Numbered from the stretch's first letter, positions 1-7,015 are shown. The stretch: 7,141 nt of DNA from Bacteroidales bacterium (GCA_027083715.1 JALWNR010000141.1:1-7141); one strand, 5' to 3'. Notes: a model not told the origin generated them from the letters alone. Program-made: numbers and translations.

Positions 1-9
1 TCTTAAATA

Positions 10-873
10 TTATATCATGTTTTGTTCGTTCATTTCATACCCTCCTTTTTGAACTGTAAAATATTCTTTTATTCGTTTAAGTTCCCTAAGCACTCTTTTC
101 ATTATCATAAAAAAATAATTTCCGTCTGCATCAAGAGTTCTTGCACTAGTCCATACTCTAGCTTGTGGTATATTAACCCGTTTAATTTTCCCGTATTTTT
201 TTAAAGCCAATGCCATACTCCCGTCCTCACCTCTTTTTATATCCGTTCTCCATCCTATTTTTTTTCCCAATCCGGTAACAAAACCAAAACTTGCTCCACC
301 TAAACTAAGCTCAGGTCGATTAATTGCCCTTAGCATTACCACAAAATCTTTAAAGAATTCATACATTCCTAACAAAAATCTTGATTTTTTCCCATCAGGG
401 ATAAATGATACGTGTCCAAAAACAGCAACGACTCCCGGTTTTCTCAAATATTTCATCATAATGTCAATATAGTCTGGAGGATAAATAGTATCAGCATCAC
501 CACATAAATGATAAATGCCCCTTGCCTCTTCAAGTCCAGCTTGCCGTGCAAAACCAACTCCTTGACGAGCTTGAAAAACTGATTTCACACCACATTTATC
601 AAGTATTTCCTGCGTTCTATCGGTTGAATTATTATTAACTACAATTACTTCAAAAGGATAACTGCTTTTTATAGCTGCTAGTGAGGATAAAGTCCGTAAG
701 ATTGTTTTTTCTTCGTTATACGCTATTATAACTATTGAAACAATAGGCCTTTTATAAGTTTTCGCATCAAATTCAAGTGCAATACGATCAAACACTTCAC
801 AAGGAATATCATCTACACTTTCATAAGTGTATAAATGTTTCTTTACATAATTAGGAATAACTAAACTGGCCAT
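10..873 (-). CDS. GT2 family glycosyltransferase
   Basis: The product is 287 residues with a GT-A fold pattern of family 2. A preceding extension of about 40 residues leads into the first strand, PIVSIVIIAYNEE (43-55), with the nucleotide-binding turn. FEVIVVNNNSTDRT (74-87) is the second conserved block. GDADTIYPPDY (125-135) holds the DxD metal and nucleotide site. LGGASFGF (191-198) and RGEDGSMALALKKYG (214-228) match the acceptor loop and the glutamate-aspartate base motif. There is no membrane domain; a basic amphipathic helix (about 256-272, MIMKRVLRELKRIKEYF) could hold it at the inner membrane. Its likely role is adding one sugar to the lipid-linked repeat unit in the cytoplasm; donor and acceptor cannot be inferred. 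It starts 50 bases after the polymerase stop, so it is probably in the same transcript. It is the only complete glycosyltransferase here, so others must lie outside the window. Confidence 0.88.
   Translation of the reverse strand: MASLVIPNYVKKHLYTYESVDDIPCEVFDRIALEFDAKTYKRPIVSIVIIAYNEEKTILRTLSSLAAIKSSYPFEVIVVNNNSTDRTQEILDKCGVKSVFQARQGVGFARQAGLEEARGIYHLCGDADTIYPPDYIDIMMKYLRKPGVVAVFGHVSFIPDGKKSRFLLGMYEFFKDFVVMLRAINRPELSLGGASFGFVTGLGKKIGWRTDIKRGEDGSMALALKKYGKIKRVNIPQARVWTSARTLDADGNYFFMIMKRVLRELKRIKEYFTVQKGGYEMNEQNMI
41..47 (-). promoter_or_regulatory. Strong Shine-Dalgarno-like AAGGAGG inside the end of the glycosyltransferase gene
   Basis: AAGGAGG on the minus strand lies 7 bases before an ATG at 33-31, the strongest ribosome-site match in the window. 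The reading frame from that ATG is the glycosyltransferase frame itself and stops after seven codons at 10-12. It may be chance coding sequence (the QKGGYE residues), or a site serving a gene beyond the left edge. Nothing beyond position 1 can be seen. Confidence 0.3.
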
Positions 874-923
874 ATTAATACATATTTAAAAAAATCAATT
901 TGCAATTATTTTATTCGTTATAT

Positions 924-2375
924 TTAGTTTATTTCATTTTTAAGTTGTTTATCATATTTTAACGACATAAATAAGAATGCCATACTCATATAAATAATAA
1001 TCCCGGTAGGCATTTGCCCAAGAATTCCATTTCCATATGATGCCACCATAATCCCGAAATAGCCGGATACTAGCGCATTCATTTTTGCTCTTAATAATTC
1101 ATTTTTTATCTTGGCAAAAACGTAGTAGGAGCTTTTCAAAAGGATATACAGCAAAATTGTGAGGTGCAATATTAAACCAACAATACCCATTTCTGCCCAT
1201 ATAGCTACATACCAGCTATCGGTGGCAGTATTTGCTAAAAATGTATTCGGAGAAAAACGTTTCCCCCAGTTCCCTGCTGAGCCTAATCCGCCTCCAATAG
1301 GTCTTGTAGCCAGATAAACTTTCAATTTTGCCTGATTATTAAGTCTTGTTTGCAAAGAAGGATTGTTTGGGTCAAGTGCTGTTCTGATACGTCTTATTTG
1401 ATAATTACTCTGCAAAATGGTTGTATATTTTAAAAATACAAATACAGAAACTCCTGCTAAAACACCTAATAGAACCAGTTTTATGTTTTTGCTTAAAATA
1501 AAATACAAGAAAAACCCTGCTGCCGGAACAGCAATAGCACCGCGGGTACCTGAAATTAGCAAGCCATATAAACCAAGAAATCCTGCCAAATAATATAAAT
1601 TTCTTAGTTTTTTATTGGATTTCATATTCAGAGCAATAATTAAAAAGACAACTCCTGCATGCCCTTGGGCTGCTCCAAACTGACCGGCATCACTATAGAA
1701 AGAAAATATCCTAAGTTTACCAAACAGAATATGTGTTACAGCACCACCTGAATCAAGCCAAGCTTGCTCCCAAGGGTCAACCCCCCAAAAAAGTTGCATC
1801 ATCCCTTTTAAAGAGCCCATTATTGAAAAAACAGCCCATAGTTTTAAAAATACATCAAATTTTTTTACATCCTGAAAGAGAATAAAAGTTAGCGGAATTG
1901 TCAACAACATATATAAACCAACTCCACGCATTGCATAAAACCATGCTGTTCTGCTTGCTGCCTCAGGGTTTACCAATTGAAACAGCACATACCCATACCA
2001 AATAAAAGCCAAAAGTGTTAAATCACTTTTTGCCGGTGACCAATCTACCTTTTTGTAAAAGTTTTTAAATATTAAGCCCAGATATGTTATAACAAGTAAA
2101 GCATCAATAGTTAAACCTAATGGTGCAGGTAAATACCGGGTAATTCCTAATGCAAAAAAATTCATTATAAAAACAAAGATGAATCCTAAAAACGGAATAT
2201 TAAAAACACGATTTAGGACAACAGCAGCCACAGGTAAAGCAATTGCCGCTAAACCAACAAGAATACCTTTTGTAGCAATTAAGTATGCCAAAATCAATGA
2301 AACAATCAGTAAACCAATAAGGTTTATTGGTTGTTTGAGTTTATCTGCACCATATTTAAGGTCAAAAGGATTCAT
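924..2375 (-). CDS. Wzy-like polysaccharide polymerase (O-antigen ligase/polymerase family)
   Basis: The product is 483 residues with about 12-14 hydrophobic helices and one large hydrophilic segment (about 318-388) between late helices, the layout of the Wzy_C / O-antigen ligase family. Family-like motifs include RIFSFYSDAGQFG (223-235), ISGTRGA (274-280, end of one helix and start of the next), and the end of the big loop, TATDSWYVAIWAEMGIVGL (383-401). The last resembles the conserved segment before the following helix, but with aspartate-serine-tryptophan where many relatives have histidine-asparagine. The loop also carries arginines and RPIGGGLGSAG (358-368), probably for binding lipid-linked glycan phosphate. 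The role is probably block polymerisation of flipped repeat units in the periplasm. A ligase cannot be excluded from sequence, but the pairing with a flippase and a chain-length protein favours a polymerase. The ATG overlaps the flippase stop and has no Shine-Dalgarno site, so coupling is likely. Confidence 0.82.
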   Translation of the reverse strand: MNPFDLKYGADKLKQPINLIGLLIVSLILAYLIATKGILVGLAAIALPVAAVVLNRVFNIPFLGFIFVFIMNFFALGITRYLPAPLGLTIDALLVITYLGLIFKNFYKKVDWSPAKSDLTLLAFIWYGYVLFQLVNPEAASRTAWFYAMRGVGLYMLLTIPLTFILFQDVKKFDVFLKLWAVFSIMGSLKGMMQLFWGVDPWEQAWLDSGGAVTHILFGKLRIFSFYSDAGQFGAAQGHAGVVFLIIALNMKSNKKLRNLYYLAGFLGLYGLLISGTRGAIAVPAAGFFLYFILSKNIKLVLLGVLAGVSVFVFLKYTTILQSNYQIRRIRTALDPNNPSLQTRLNNQAKLKVYLATRPIGGGLGSAGNWGKRFSPNTFLANTATDSWYVAIWAEMGIVGLILHLTILLYILLKSSYYVFAKIKNELLRAKMNALVSGYFGIMVASYGNGILGQMPTGIIIYMSMAFLFMSLKYDKQLKNEIN

Positions 2376-3742
2376 TAAAACTTATGTTGTTTAATTAATT
2401 TTACGGATAAAAACCTATTGAAAAAAAACTTATAAAAATTTATTCCGGCTATACCAATATGAGAGAAATTGAGTTGTAATTTTTTATTTAAATAAAACCA
2501 TCCCAGATATATGCCCGTTAAAGTAAACAATACGGTTACCACAGCGACTGCAATTAATGATTTAAAAGCAAATACAGCAATCAAATCACCAATAATATTT
2601 GCTGTCATCATAATCATGACTTTAAAAAAATTCAATTTAGGAAGATTGATACTATCAAGTGCTACACCACTTAGCCGGTCTATTGGAAGTAGTAGTCCGT
2701 AAATACAAAATACTCTGAATATGTTTCCTAATAGAATTGCCGAGTCTTTATACTCGCTGCCTCCCAGAATCCAAACAAACTGATCCGCAAAAATAAAACC
2801 TGTTAGCAGGATAGGAATAAACAAAAGGCTTATTGCACCCGAATAAGTATAAAACACATTTTTAAGTTCTGTTATATTGTTTTTTAAACTGGCTTGTGCC
2901 ATTTTAGGAAAAGCAGTTGCGGTAAAACTGCGTAAAGGAATTTCTAATATTTCAACAAATTTAAGAGGTATTGAATATAAAGCAACAGCAGCCGGACCCA
3001 AAAAAGGACTTAGCCCGATAATAAAAGCATCAGCACTGCGTAATAAGCTACTACCAATAGCTGTTCCAATAGAAAACTTCCCAAAATTCAATATTTTCTC
3101 ACTTACTTTTTTGCTTGCCTTTTGAATATGCAATAAACCATCCCAACCTTTTAAACTGCTATAAATCGAGGCAAGCAGATTTGTAAAAATATTAGCAATA
3201 ATGATTTCTTGAACTCCAAAATTAAAATACAATCTATTGATAATTAAAAAAAGTACAAAAATCACAACATTTATTACCCTAATAATTAGTATTTTATCAA
3301 ATTTTTGTTCTGCCTGTAAAAAGGATAATGCATTGTTCCAAGATAAATTTGAAATTGCCAAAAAAGGATAAAACAATAAAAAATATTCATACCCGGAATT
3401 TTGTAAATCTTCTGAAAAGAAATAGTAAAGTGTCCATAACACAAGTACTAACACAAATATTTGAATAATGCCAATTACTAAACTTGTAGCTATAAAACTT
3501 TGTTTTTCAAATTTATGAATTCCTGAAATAAAGCGTACAACGGCTGTTCTGGTTAATCCAAAGCGAAGTAAATCAATAAGAGTTGCAATGGTTATATAAA
3601 TTATCCATTGACCAAAGGCAAATATATTAAGACTTCGAGTAAGTAAAAGAAAAGCAATAAAACCTAATGCAGCAAAAGCAATATTTCCTGATAAGGAAAC
3701 AAAATTATTCTCTTTTACTATTTTTTTAATTAGGTTTTTCAT
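2375..3742 (-). CDS. wzx: Wzx-type polysaccharide repeat-unit flippase (MOP superfamily)
   Basis: The product is 455 residues, a normal length for the Wzx/RfbX family of the MOP exporter superfamily. About 12 hydrophobic helices can be counted by eye, roughly at 18-37, 42-60, 84-108, 117-135, 150-170, 176-195, 222-245, 250-270, 299-320, 335-355, 370-392 and 396-416, with short basic loops between. The N-terminus (SLSGNIAFAALGFIAFLLLTRSLNIFAFGQW) has the family pattern of a glycine-rich first helix followed by a leucine-threonine-arginine and a phenylalanine-glycine turn. By family, it moves undecaprenyl-diphosphate-linked repeat units from the cytoplasmic to the periplasmic face of the inner membrane. 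The substrate cannot be read from the sequence. The ATG has no clear Shine-Dalgarno site. The stop overlaps the start of the polymerase gene by one base (TAATG), which suggests translational coupling. The symbol is used in the generic sense of family role. Confidence 0.88.
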   Translation of the reverse strand: MKNLIKKIVKENNFVSLSGNIAFAALGFIAFLLLTRSLNIFAFGQWIIYITIATLIDLLRFGLTRTAVVRFISGIHKFEKQSFIATSLVIGIIQIFVLVLVLWTLYYFFSEDLQNSGYEYFLLFYPFLAISNLSWNNALSFLQAEQKFDKILIIRVINVVIFVLFLIINRLYFNFGVQEIIIANIFTNLLASIYSSLKGWDGLLHIQKASKKVSEKILNFGKFSIGTAIGSSLLRSADAFIIGLSPFLGPAAVALYSIPLKFVEILEIPLRSFTATAFPKMAQASLKNNITELKNVFYTYSGAISLLFIPILLTGFIFADQFVWILGGSEYKDSAILLGNIFRVFCIYGLLLPIDRLSGVALDSINLPKLNFFKVMIMMTANIIGDLIAVFAFKSLIAVAVVTVLFTLTGIYLGWFYLNKKLQLNFSHIGIAGINFYKFFFNRFLSVKLIKQHKF

Positions 3743-3836
3743 CCGTTTAAGATTTTATATTTATCTGTGTTAAAAACAGTTACAATCAAGTCTAAACTAA
3801 ACGACATTGGTTTATAATTACTTATTTTTCTTTGGT

Positions 3837-3855
3837 TATATGGAACATCCATATA
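3837..3855. repeat. Perfect 8-bp inverted repeat, 3-base loop
   Basis: TATATGGA at 3837-3844 and TCCATATA at 3848-3855 are exact reverse complements around a 3-base loop. The dyad lies one base from the neighbouring inverted repeat. On the minus transcript it is followed by an A-rich sequence and not by a U run, which argues against an intrinsic terminator. Confidence 0.5.
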
Positions 3856-3856
3856 C

Positions 3857-3885
3857 TGTAACTTGCACGTTAATTAAAAGTTACA
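3857..3885. repeat. Perfect 8-bp inverted repeat, 13-base loop
   Basis: TGTAACTT at 3857-3864 is the exact reverse complement of AAGTTACA at 3878-3885. The 13-base spacer ends in the palindrome TTAATTAA (3870-3877). It begins only 4 bases after the co-polymerase stop codon in the direction of transcription. It could be an operator-like dyad or a weak mRNA 3' hairpin. Confidence 0.5.
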
Positions 3886-3889
3886 TTAT

Positions 3890-6124
3890 TTAATATTCTT
3901 GTGATTCAATTTTTTTTACATAGTAAAACTGTCGTTTTAAAATTCTTTTAATCATAACCCTAAGTTTACTGCGTTTACCAGGTAGTTCACCTATAATTTG
4001 CTCAATAATAGGCAATTCAACTCCATTCAGTATTATTTCCGGTGTTAAATGATTTATTGCTTTTTGAATTCTTTTTAGCGATGCATCATCTGCCGTTGTC
4101 CATGGACGATTTGCACGACATACCATATACGCATCGTCCATTGTAGCTAATAATTCTATTGGATATGGGCTTTTATTGATACCCGGAATAACCACAAAAA
4201 CATAATCATAATCGTTAGGATTACAAAAATCATTAAACAATACCATATCTTCAATAGATTTGATACTCATAAGACTTTTATCGTTGGCAAAAGCATCAGA
4301 ATCCACCTCTTGATAGAATTTTTCATTTGATTTTGTAACACTTGTTAATAAAAGAACTTTATAATTAAGATCTCTCAGCATCTGAACAATTCGTGAAGCG
4401 AGCATTGTTTTTCCGTCAAAATTGCGTGTACTGAAAAAGAGTACTTTATAAGGTTTTATTTCTTTCTTGAATTGTTTTTGTCTGATATTTTGAACAAGCA
4501 ATTCCGTAGTTCGGTTTATAATAAAATTATAATCAATATGTTCTGTTTTTTTGTTTTTAATAATTATAGGATACACACCCACAACTTTTAATCCTGTAAG
4601 TTTTTCTACATTGTAAGGAGTTTTAATATTTACATCTAAATATTCCAGAGCGATTATCAAAAACAGCACAATCACAAAACCTGCAATACCACCAATTGCA
4701 ACAAGAAATTTTCGTTTTGAAGGTAGTGGTTCAATAGGAAAGAAAGGTTTGTCAACAATCTTTATGTTTGATGACAACTCTAAATTTTGTTGTTTAAGTT
4801 TTGCTAAGGATAAGCTGTGCAACAAGGATAAATACTCTCTTTCGGCAATACTGATTTCTCGTTCAAGACGCTTAATGGTAGCCCCCAATGGAGCAAATAC
4901 TTCATAAATCTTTTTAAATTCGTTACGTCTTTTATTAAGAATAACTATTCTGGCTTTGCTTTCTTCATAACTAATCACATTCTTCAACCAATCTTCAAGA
5001 ATTTTTTCAGACGAAAGTCCCTCAACAGTATTTTCACTAAAATATAATGAATTAACTGCTTCTGTAAGCTCACCTTTAAGTTTTTCTGCTTGTACCCTCA
5101 AAGCCCTAATTTTTTTATTTGCATCATTATCAATTGTATCATTAACAGAAGCTGTTTCGAGTAGTGTTATTTTAGATGTAATTTCAGAAAGTTCATCTCT
5201 TTTTTCTATGATTTTATCACTATACAATTTAAGGTGTTGATTTGAATTTAGTTTTGATTCAAGGTTTTTAATCACAGCCTCTGCTGCATATAATTTCATT
5301 TGTTCTCTTTGATATTCTAAGTCTAAATCTTCTTTTTGAGAGGCTATATATTTAGTTTGTTCGTAGTAATTTATAATATTGTTTTTCCGGTTAAATTTTA
5401 ACAATTCATCTTCTGCATTTTTTAATCTTTTTTCAGAAACAGCCAGTTGTTTTTCAAAATACCTTACAACATCAGCTGTTTGGTTTTGTTTAATTTTTGT
5501 ATAATTGTTTACAATTGCATCTTCCAAAATCATTAATGTTTGTTGGCATATGCCCGGGTCATCAGACTCATATGAAATTTCCAGAAGATCACTGTTCTGG
5601 TACCTTTTAATGTCAATTTTACTAATTGCTTCAATACTATAATGTTCATCTTCTTTATTTAAAAGCCGATATAGATAATTTGTATCATTTTTGTTTAAAT
5701 ACTCATGTAATCGCAGTAAGCTTATATCAATTGAGTTTGTATCGATTAATTTTTTTACATCCGCAGGAACCGAGTTATGTAACTCATAATAATTTTGAGC
5801 TGAAATATATTGTGGATCAGGGCTCTTTAGCATCATATTTTGAGCAAATAATTTAAGAGCAACCTCTGTTAAAGTACTTCGTGATTTAATAATGTTTATA
5901 AAATTATCAAAAGCATTGTTTACAGCAAAAAAGTCGATTCTGGAGTTGCTTTGCGATTCAATTGAATAGCCCGAAGCAATACCGGTGTATATAACGGTAT
6001 TCGAATAATATCGCTTTTCTTCGTTTCCGGTAAGAACAAAAACAGTAACTGCCATGATAACAGGTACTACAATTAGTACAAATGAATTTTTTACCAGAAG
6101 CCTTATGAAGTCAATAATATTCAC
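3890..6124 (-). CDS. Wzc/GumC-like polysaccharide co-polymerase with degenerate tyrosine-kinase domain
   Basis: The product is 744 residues, a normal length for the Wzc class. The start is GTG at 6124-6122: an in-frame TAA lies one codon upstream, and the next methionine falls inside the first membrane helix. Order of parts: first membrane helix about 13-32; periplasmic Wzz-like domain to about 200; long charged coiled coil about 212-450; the proline-rich segment typical of the family (VDKPFFPIEPLPSKRKF, 457-473); second membrane helix about 473-494; cytoplasmic domain about 500-744. That domain resembles a BY-kinase but its motifs are eroded. The Walker A region reads STRNFDGKT (565-573), keeping GKT but lacking the usual PGEGK context. 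The A' region reads LLLTSVTKS (591-599) without its aspartates. The Walker B region reads YVFVVIPG (641-648) with no aspartate. A pseudokinase is therefore likely. Only three tyrosines lie in the last 12 residues (734, 735, 744), not a full cluster. By family, the protein sets chain length and spans the periplasm with an outer-membrane partner, here probably the TolC-like protein. Confidence 0.87.
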   Translation of the reverse strand: MNIIDFIRLLVKNSFVLIVVPVIMAVTVFVLTGNEEKRYYSNTVIYTGIASGYSIESQSNSRIDFFAVNNAFDNFINIIKSRSTLTEVALKLFAQNMMLKSPDPQYISAQNYYELHNSVPADVKKLIDTNSIDISLLRLHEYLNKNDTNYLYRLLNKEDEHYSIEAISKIDIKRYQNSDLLEISYESDDPGICQQTLMILEDAIVNNYTKIKQNQTADVVRYFEKQLAVSEKRLKNAEDELLKFNRKNNIINYYEQTKYIASQKEDLDLEYQREQMKLYAAEAVIKNLESKLNSNQHLKLYSDKIIEKRDELSEITSKITLLETASVNDTIDNDANKKIRALRVQAEKLKGELTEAVNSLYFSENTVEGLSSEKILEDWLKNVISYEESKARIVILNKRRNEFKKIYEVFAPLGATIKRLEREISIAEREYLSLLHSLSLAKLKQQNLELSSNIKIVDKPFFPIEPLPSKRKFLVAIGGIAGFVIVLFLIIALEYLDVNIKTPYNVEKLTGLKVVGVYPIIIKNKKTEHIDYNFIINRTTELLVQNIRQKQFKKEIKPYKVLFFSTRNFDGKTMLASRIVQMLRDLNYKVLLLTSVTKSNEKFYQEVDSDAFANDKSLMSIKSIEDMVLFNDFCNPNDYDYVFVVIPGINKSPYPIELLATMDDAYMVCRANRPWTTADDASLKRIQKAINHLTPEIILNGVELPIIEQIIGELPGKRSKLRVMIKRILKRQFYYVKKIESQEY

Positions 6125-6131
6125 GATTTAA

Positions 6132-6872
6132 TTATTTTATATTCAATTTAATACCACAAGTTTGTTCTAATAAGCTAAGTGATTTATATAAGTTATTCTT
6201 CTCTTTTTCTAAATCTATTTTAGCTTTTGTTTGTATTCCTTGTATTACAACTAATTCGGAAAGTTTTATCTGTCCTGATTTAAATTTTTTCTCACTCATA
6301 GCCAGTTGTAAGTTTATTGAATTTAAATCATCATTTCTTAAAATGAGTATTTTTCGAGCAAGAAGTACATTCGAGTATTGTTCTACAACTTGGTTCACTA
6401 ACTGATCGGTTATTTGTTCTTTCTCAAAACGTACTTGTTCAAGTTCTTTTTGTCCAATATTTATTTCATTATTCCGGTTATATATTGAATAAACAGGCAG
6501 GTTTACAAATAGCCCTACTGAATATCTGGATTGTTGTCCGGTAGTGATTGCTCCAATAGGATTTAAACCATCCGAATAAGAGTTTAAAGCATAATTATCA
6601 TAGGTGCCGTATTGCATTGATGCACCTAAACTTATATATTTACTCCAGTTTCTTTTTAACGACTTATTTTTCATTGCTCTGATGGCTATTTCTGCATTGT
6701 ATTGTTTTAATAATGGAGAATGTTCTTTTGCAGCTTCAATCAAAACATTAAGTGGCGGTAAAAAATCTTCACGAAATAGTATATCAGAAACTAAGCTATC
6801 AGCACTTTGAGACAATACGGATAAATTTAAAAAAAGTGTAAAACAGCTCACAATATAATCTCTTAGTGGCAT
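6132..6872 (-). CDS. Short TolC-family outer-membrane protein (single repeat), likely polysaccharide export
   Basis: The predicted product is 246 residues from the ATG at 6872; the same frame is open up to an ATG at 6974 (280 residues). The shorter form starts with a clear signal peptide: MPLRDY, a hydrophobic core (IVSCFTLFLNLSVL), and a likely cleavage after SQS. The mature part then reads like one TolC (OEP) repeat. It begins with LIEAAKEHSPLLKQYNAEI and a helix, then a strand region with alternating aromatic and small residues (SLGASMQYG, and later SRYSVGLFVNLPVYS), and ends with a long heptad-rich helical pair including KFKSGQIKLSELV and a leucine-rich end. TolC-family proteins normally carry two such repeats in about 430-480 residues, so this is about half length. 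It ends with an intact stop 7 bases before the co-polymerase start, so it looks like a genuine short form and not a broken gene. The neighbours suggest a role as an outer-membrane exit or as the partner of the co-polymerase; this is inference. Confidence 0.75.
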   Translation of the reverse strand: MPLRDYIVSCFTLFLNLSVLSQSADSLVSDILFREDFLPPLNVLIEAAKEHSPLLKQYNAEIAIRAMKNKSLKRNWSKYISLGASMQYGTYDNYALNSYSDGLNPIGAITTGQQSRYSVGLFVNLPVYSIYNRNNEINIGQKELEQVRFEKEQITDQLVNQVVEQYSNVLLARKILILRNDDLNSINLQLAMSEKKFKSGQIKLSELVVIQGIQTKAKIDLEKEKNNLYKSLSLLEQTCGIKLNIK

Positions 6873-7015
6873 TTTATAAATCCTTTTTATGAATCCTTTG
6901 TTAAATTTTTCAATTATTACCAGTTTTATATTCATTTTAAAAGATTTAATTGTTTTACAATTGCCCATGTACATTTTTTTTTGCTGATCTCCTGTTAAAA
7001 AAAACTTGATATTTC
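6873..7015 (-). other. 143-base leader between the sugar transferase and the TolC-like gene
   Basis: This stretch is very AT-rich and holds no separate gene. It stays open in the frame of the TolC-like gene, so a longer protein starting at 6974 is formally possible. An AGGAG at 6989-6993 lies 14 bases before that ATG, which is too far for a good ribosome site. On the transcript a run of eight U (6997-7004) and a run of nine A (6974-6982) flank the AGGAG and could pair weakly. A 6-bp inverted repeat (AATTGT, three-base loop, ACAATT) lies at 6948-6962. I see no GC-rich stem followed by a T run, so no convincing terminator, and no exact match to the Bacteroidota TAnnTTTG promoter element. Confidence 0.45.
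6881..6885 (-). promoter_or_regulatory. Probable ribosome binding site (AAGGA) that decides the TolC-like start
   Basis: AAGGA on the minus strand sits 8 bases before the ATG at 6872-6870. This is the best-spaced site among the in-frame candidate starts (6974, 6968, 6935 and 6872), and the protein from this ATG begins directly with a signal peptide. Both lines of evidence point to the same start. Confidence 0.55.

Larger units (their letters stand above)
3743..3889 (-). promoter_or_regulatory. 147-base intergenic region with inverted repeats, possible internal regulatory region
   Basis: This is the longest non-coding gap downstream of the TolC-like gene; the other gaps from there on are -1, 7 and 50 bases. 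It lies between the export pair and the flippase/polymerase genes. It contains two adjacent perfect 8-bp inverted repeats (3837-3855 and 3857-3885) and three copies of TGTAACT, one on the plus strand (3857-3863) and two on the minus strand (3879-3885 and 3778-3784). Neither hairpin is followed by a U tract on the minus transcript, so a classical terminator is unlikely. I found no exact Bacteroidota promoter (TAnnTTTG); the nearest are one-mismatch versions such as TAGTTTAG and TAGACTTG, with no convincing upstream element. An internal promoter or operator, or an RNA-processing site, is possible but not shown. Confidence 0.35.

Noticed and set aside
22..204. Plus-strand open frame opposite the glycosyltransferase
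   Set aside because: It covers a well-supported coding region on the other strand and encodes a low-complexity phenylalanine- and serine-rich peptide with no support.
2179..3125. Plus-strand open frames at 2179-2394, 2511-2702 and 2877-3125
   Set aside because: They lie opposite the clear polymerase and flippase genes, their peptides show no recognisable family and look like antisense translations of membrane helices.
3837..3885. Intrinsic terminator after the co-polymerase gene
   Set aside because: Both hairpins are AT-rich and neither is followed by a U run on the minus transcript, so I kept them only as inverted repeats.
4400..4460. Active P-loop kinase site in the co-polymerase
   Set aside because: GKT is kept, but the A' and Walker B aspartates are missing by eye, so I did not call an active kinase.
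5626..5856. Plus-strand open frame of 76 residues opposite the co-polymerase
   Set aside because: It is fully inside the co-polymerase coding region and has no recognisable domain; it is best explained as a shadow frame.
6604..6810. Plus-strand open frame of 68 residues opposite the TolC-like gene
   Set aside because: It is inside a supported gene on the other strand with no ribosome site or family match.
6948..6962. 6-bp inverted repeat with a three-base loop as a terminator
   Set aside because: The stem has one G-C pair and the downstream sequence has only a short T stretch; it is easily a chance event in DNA this AT-rich.
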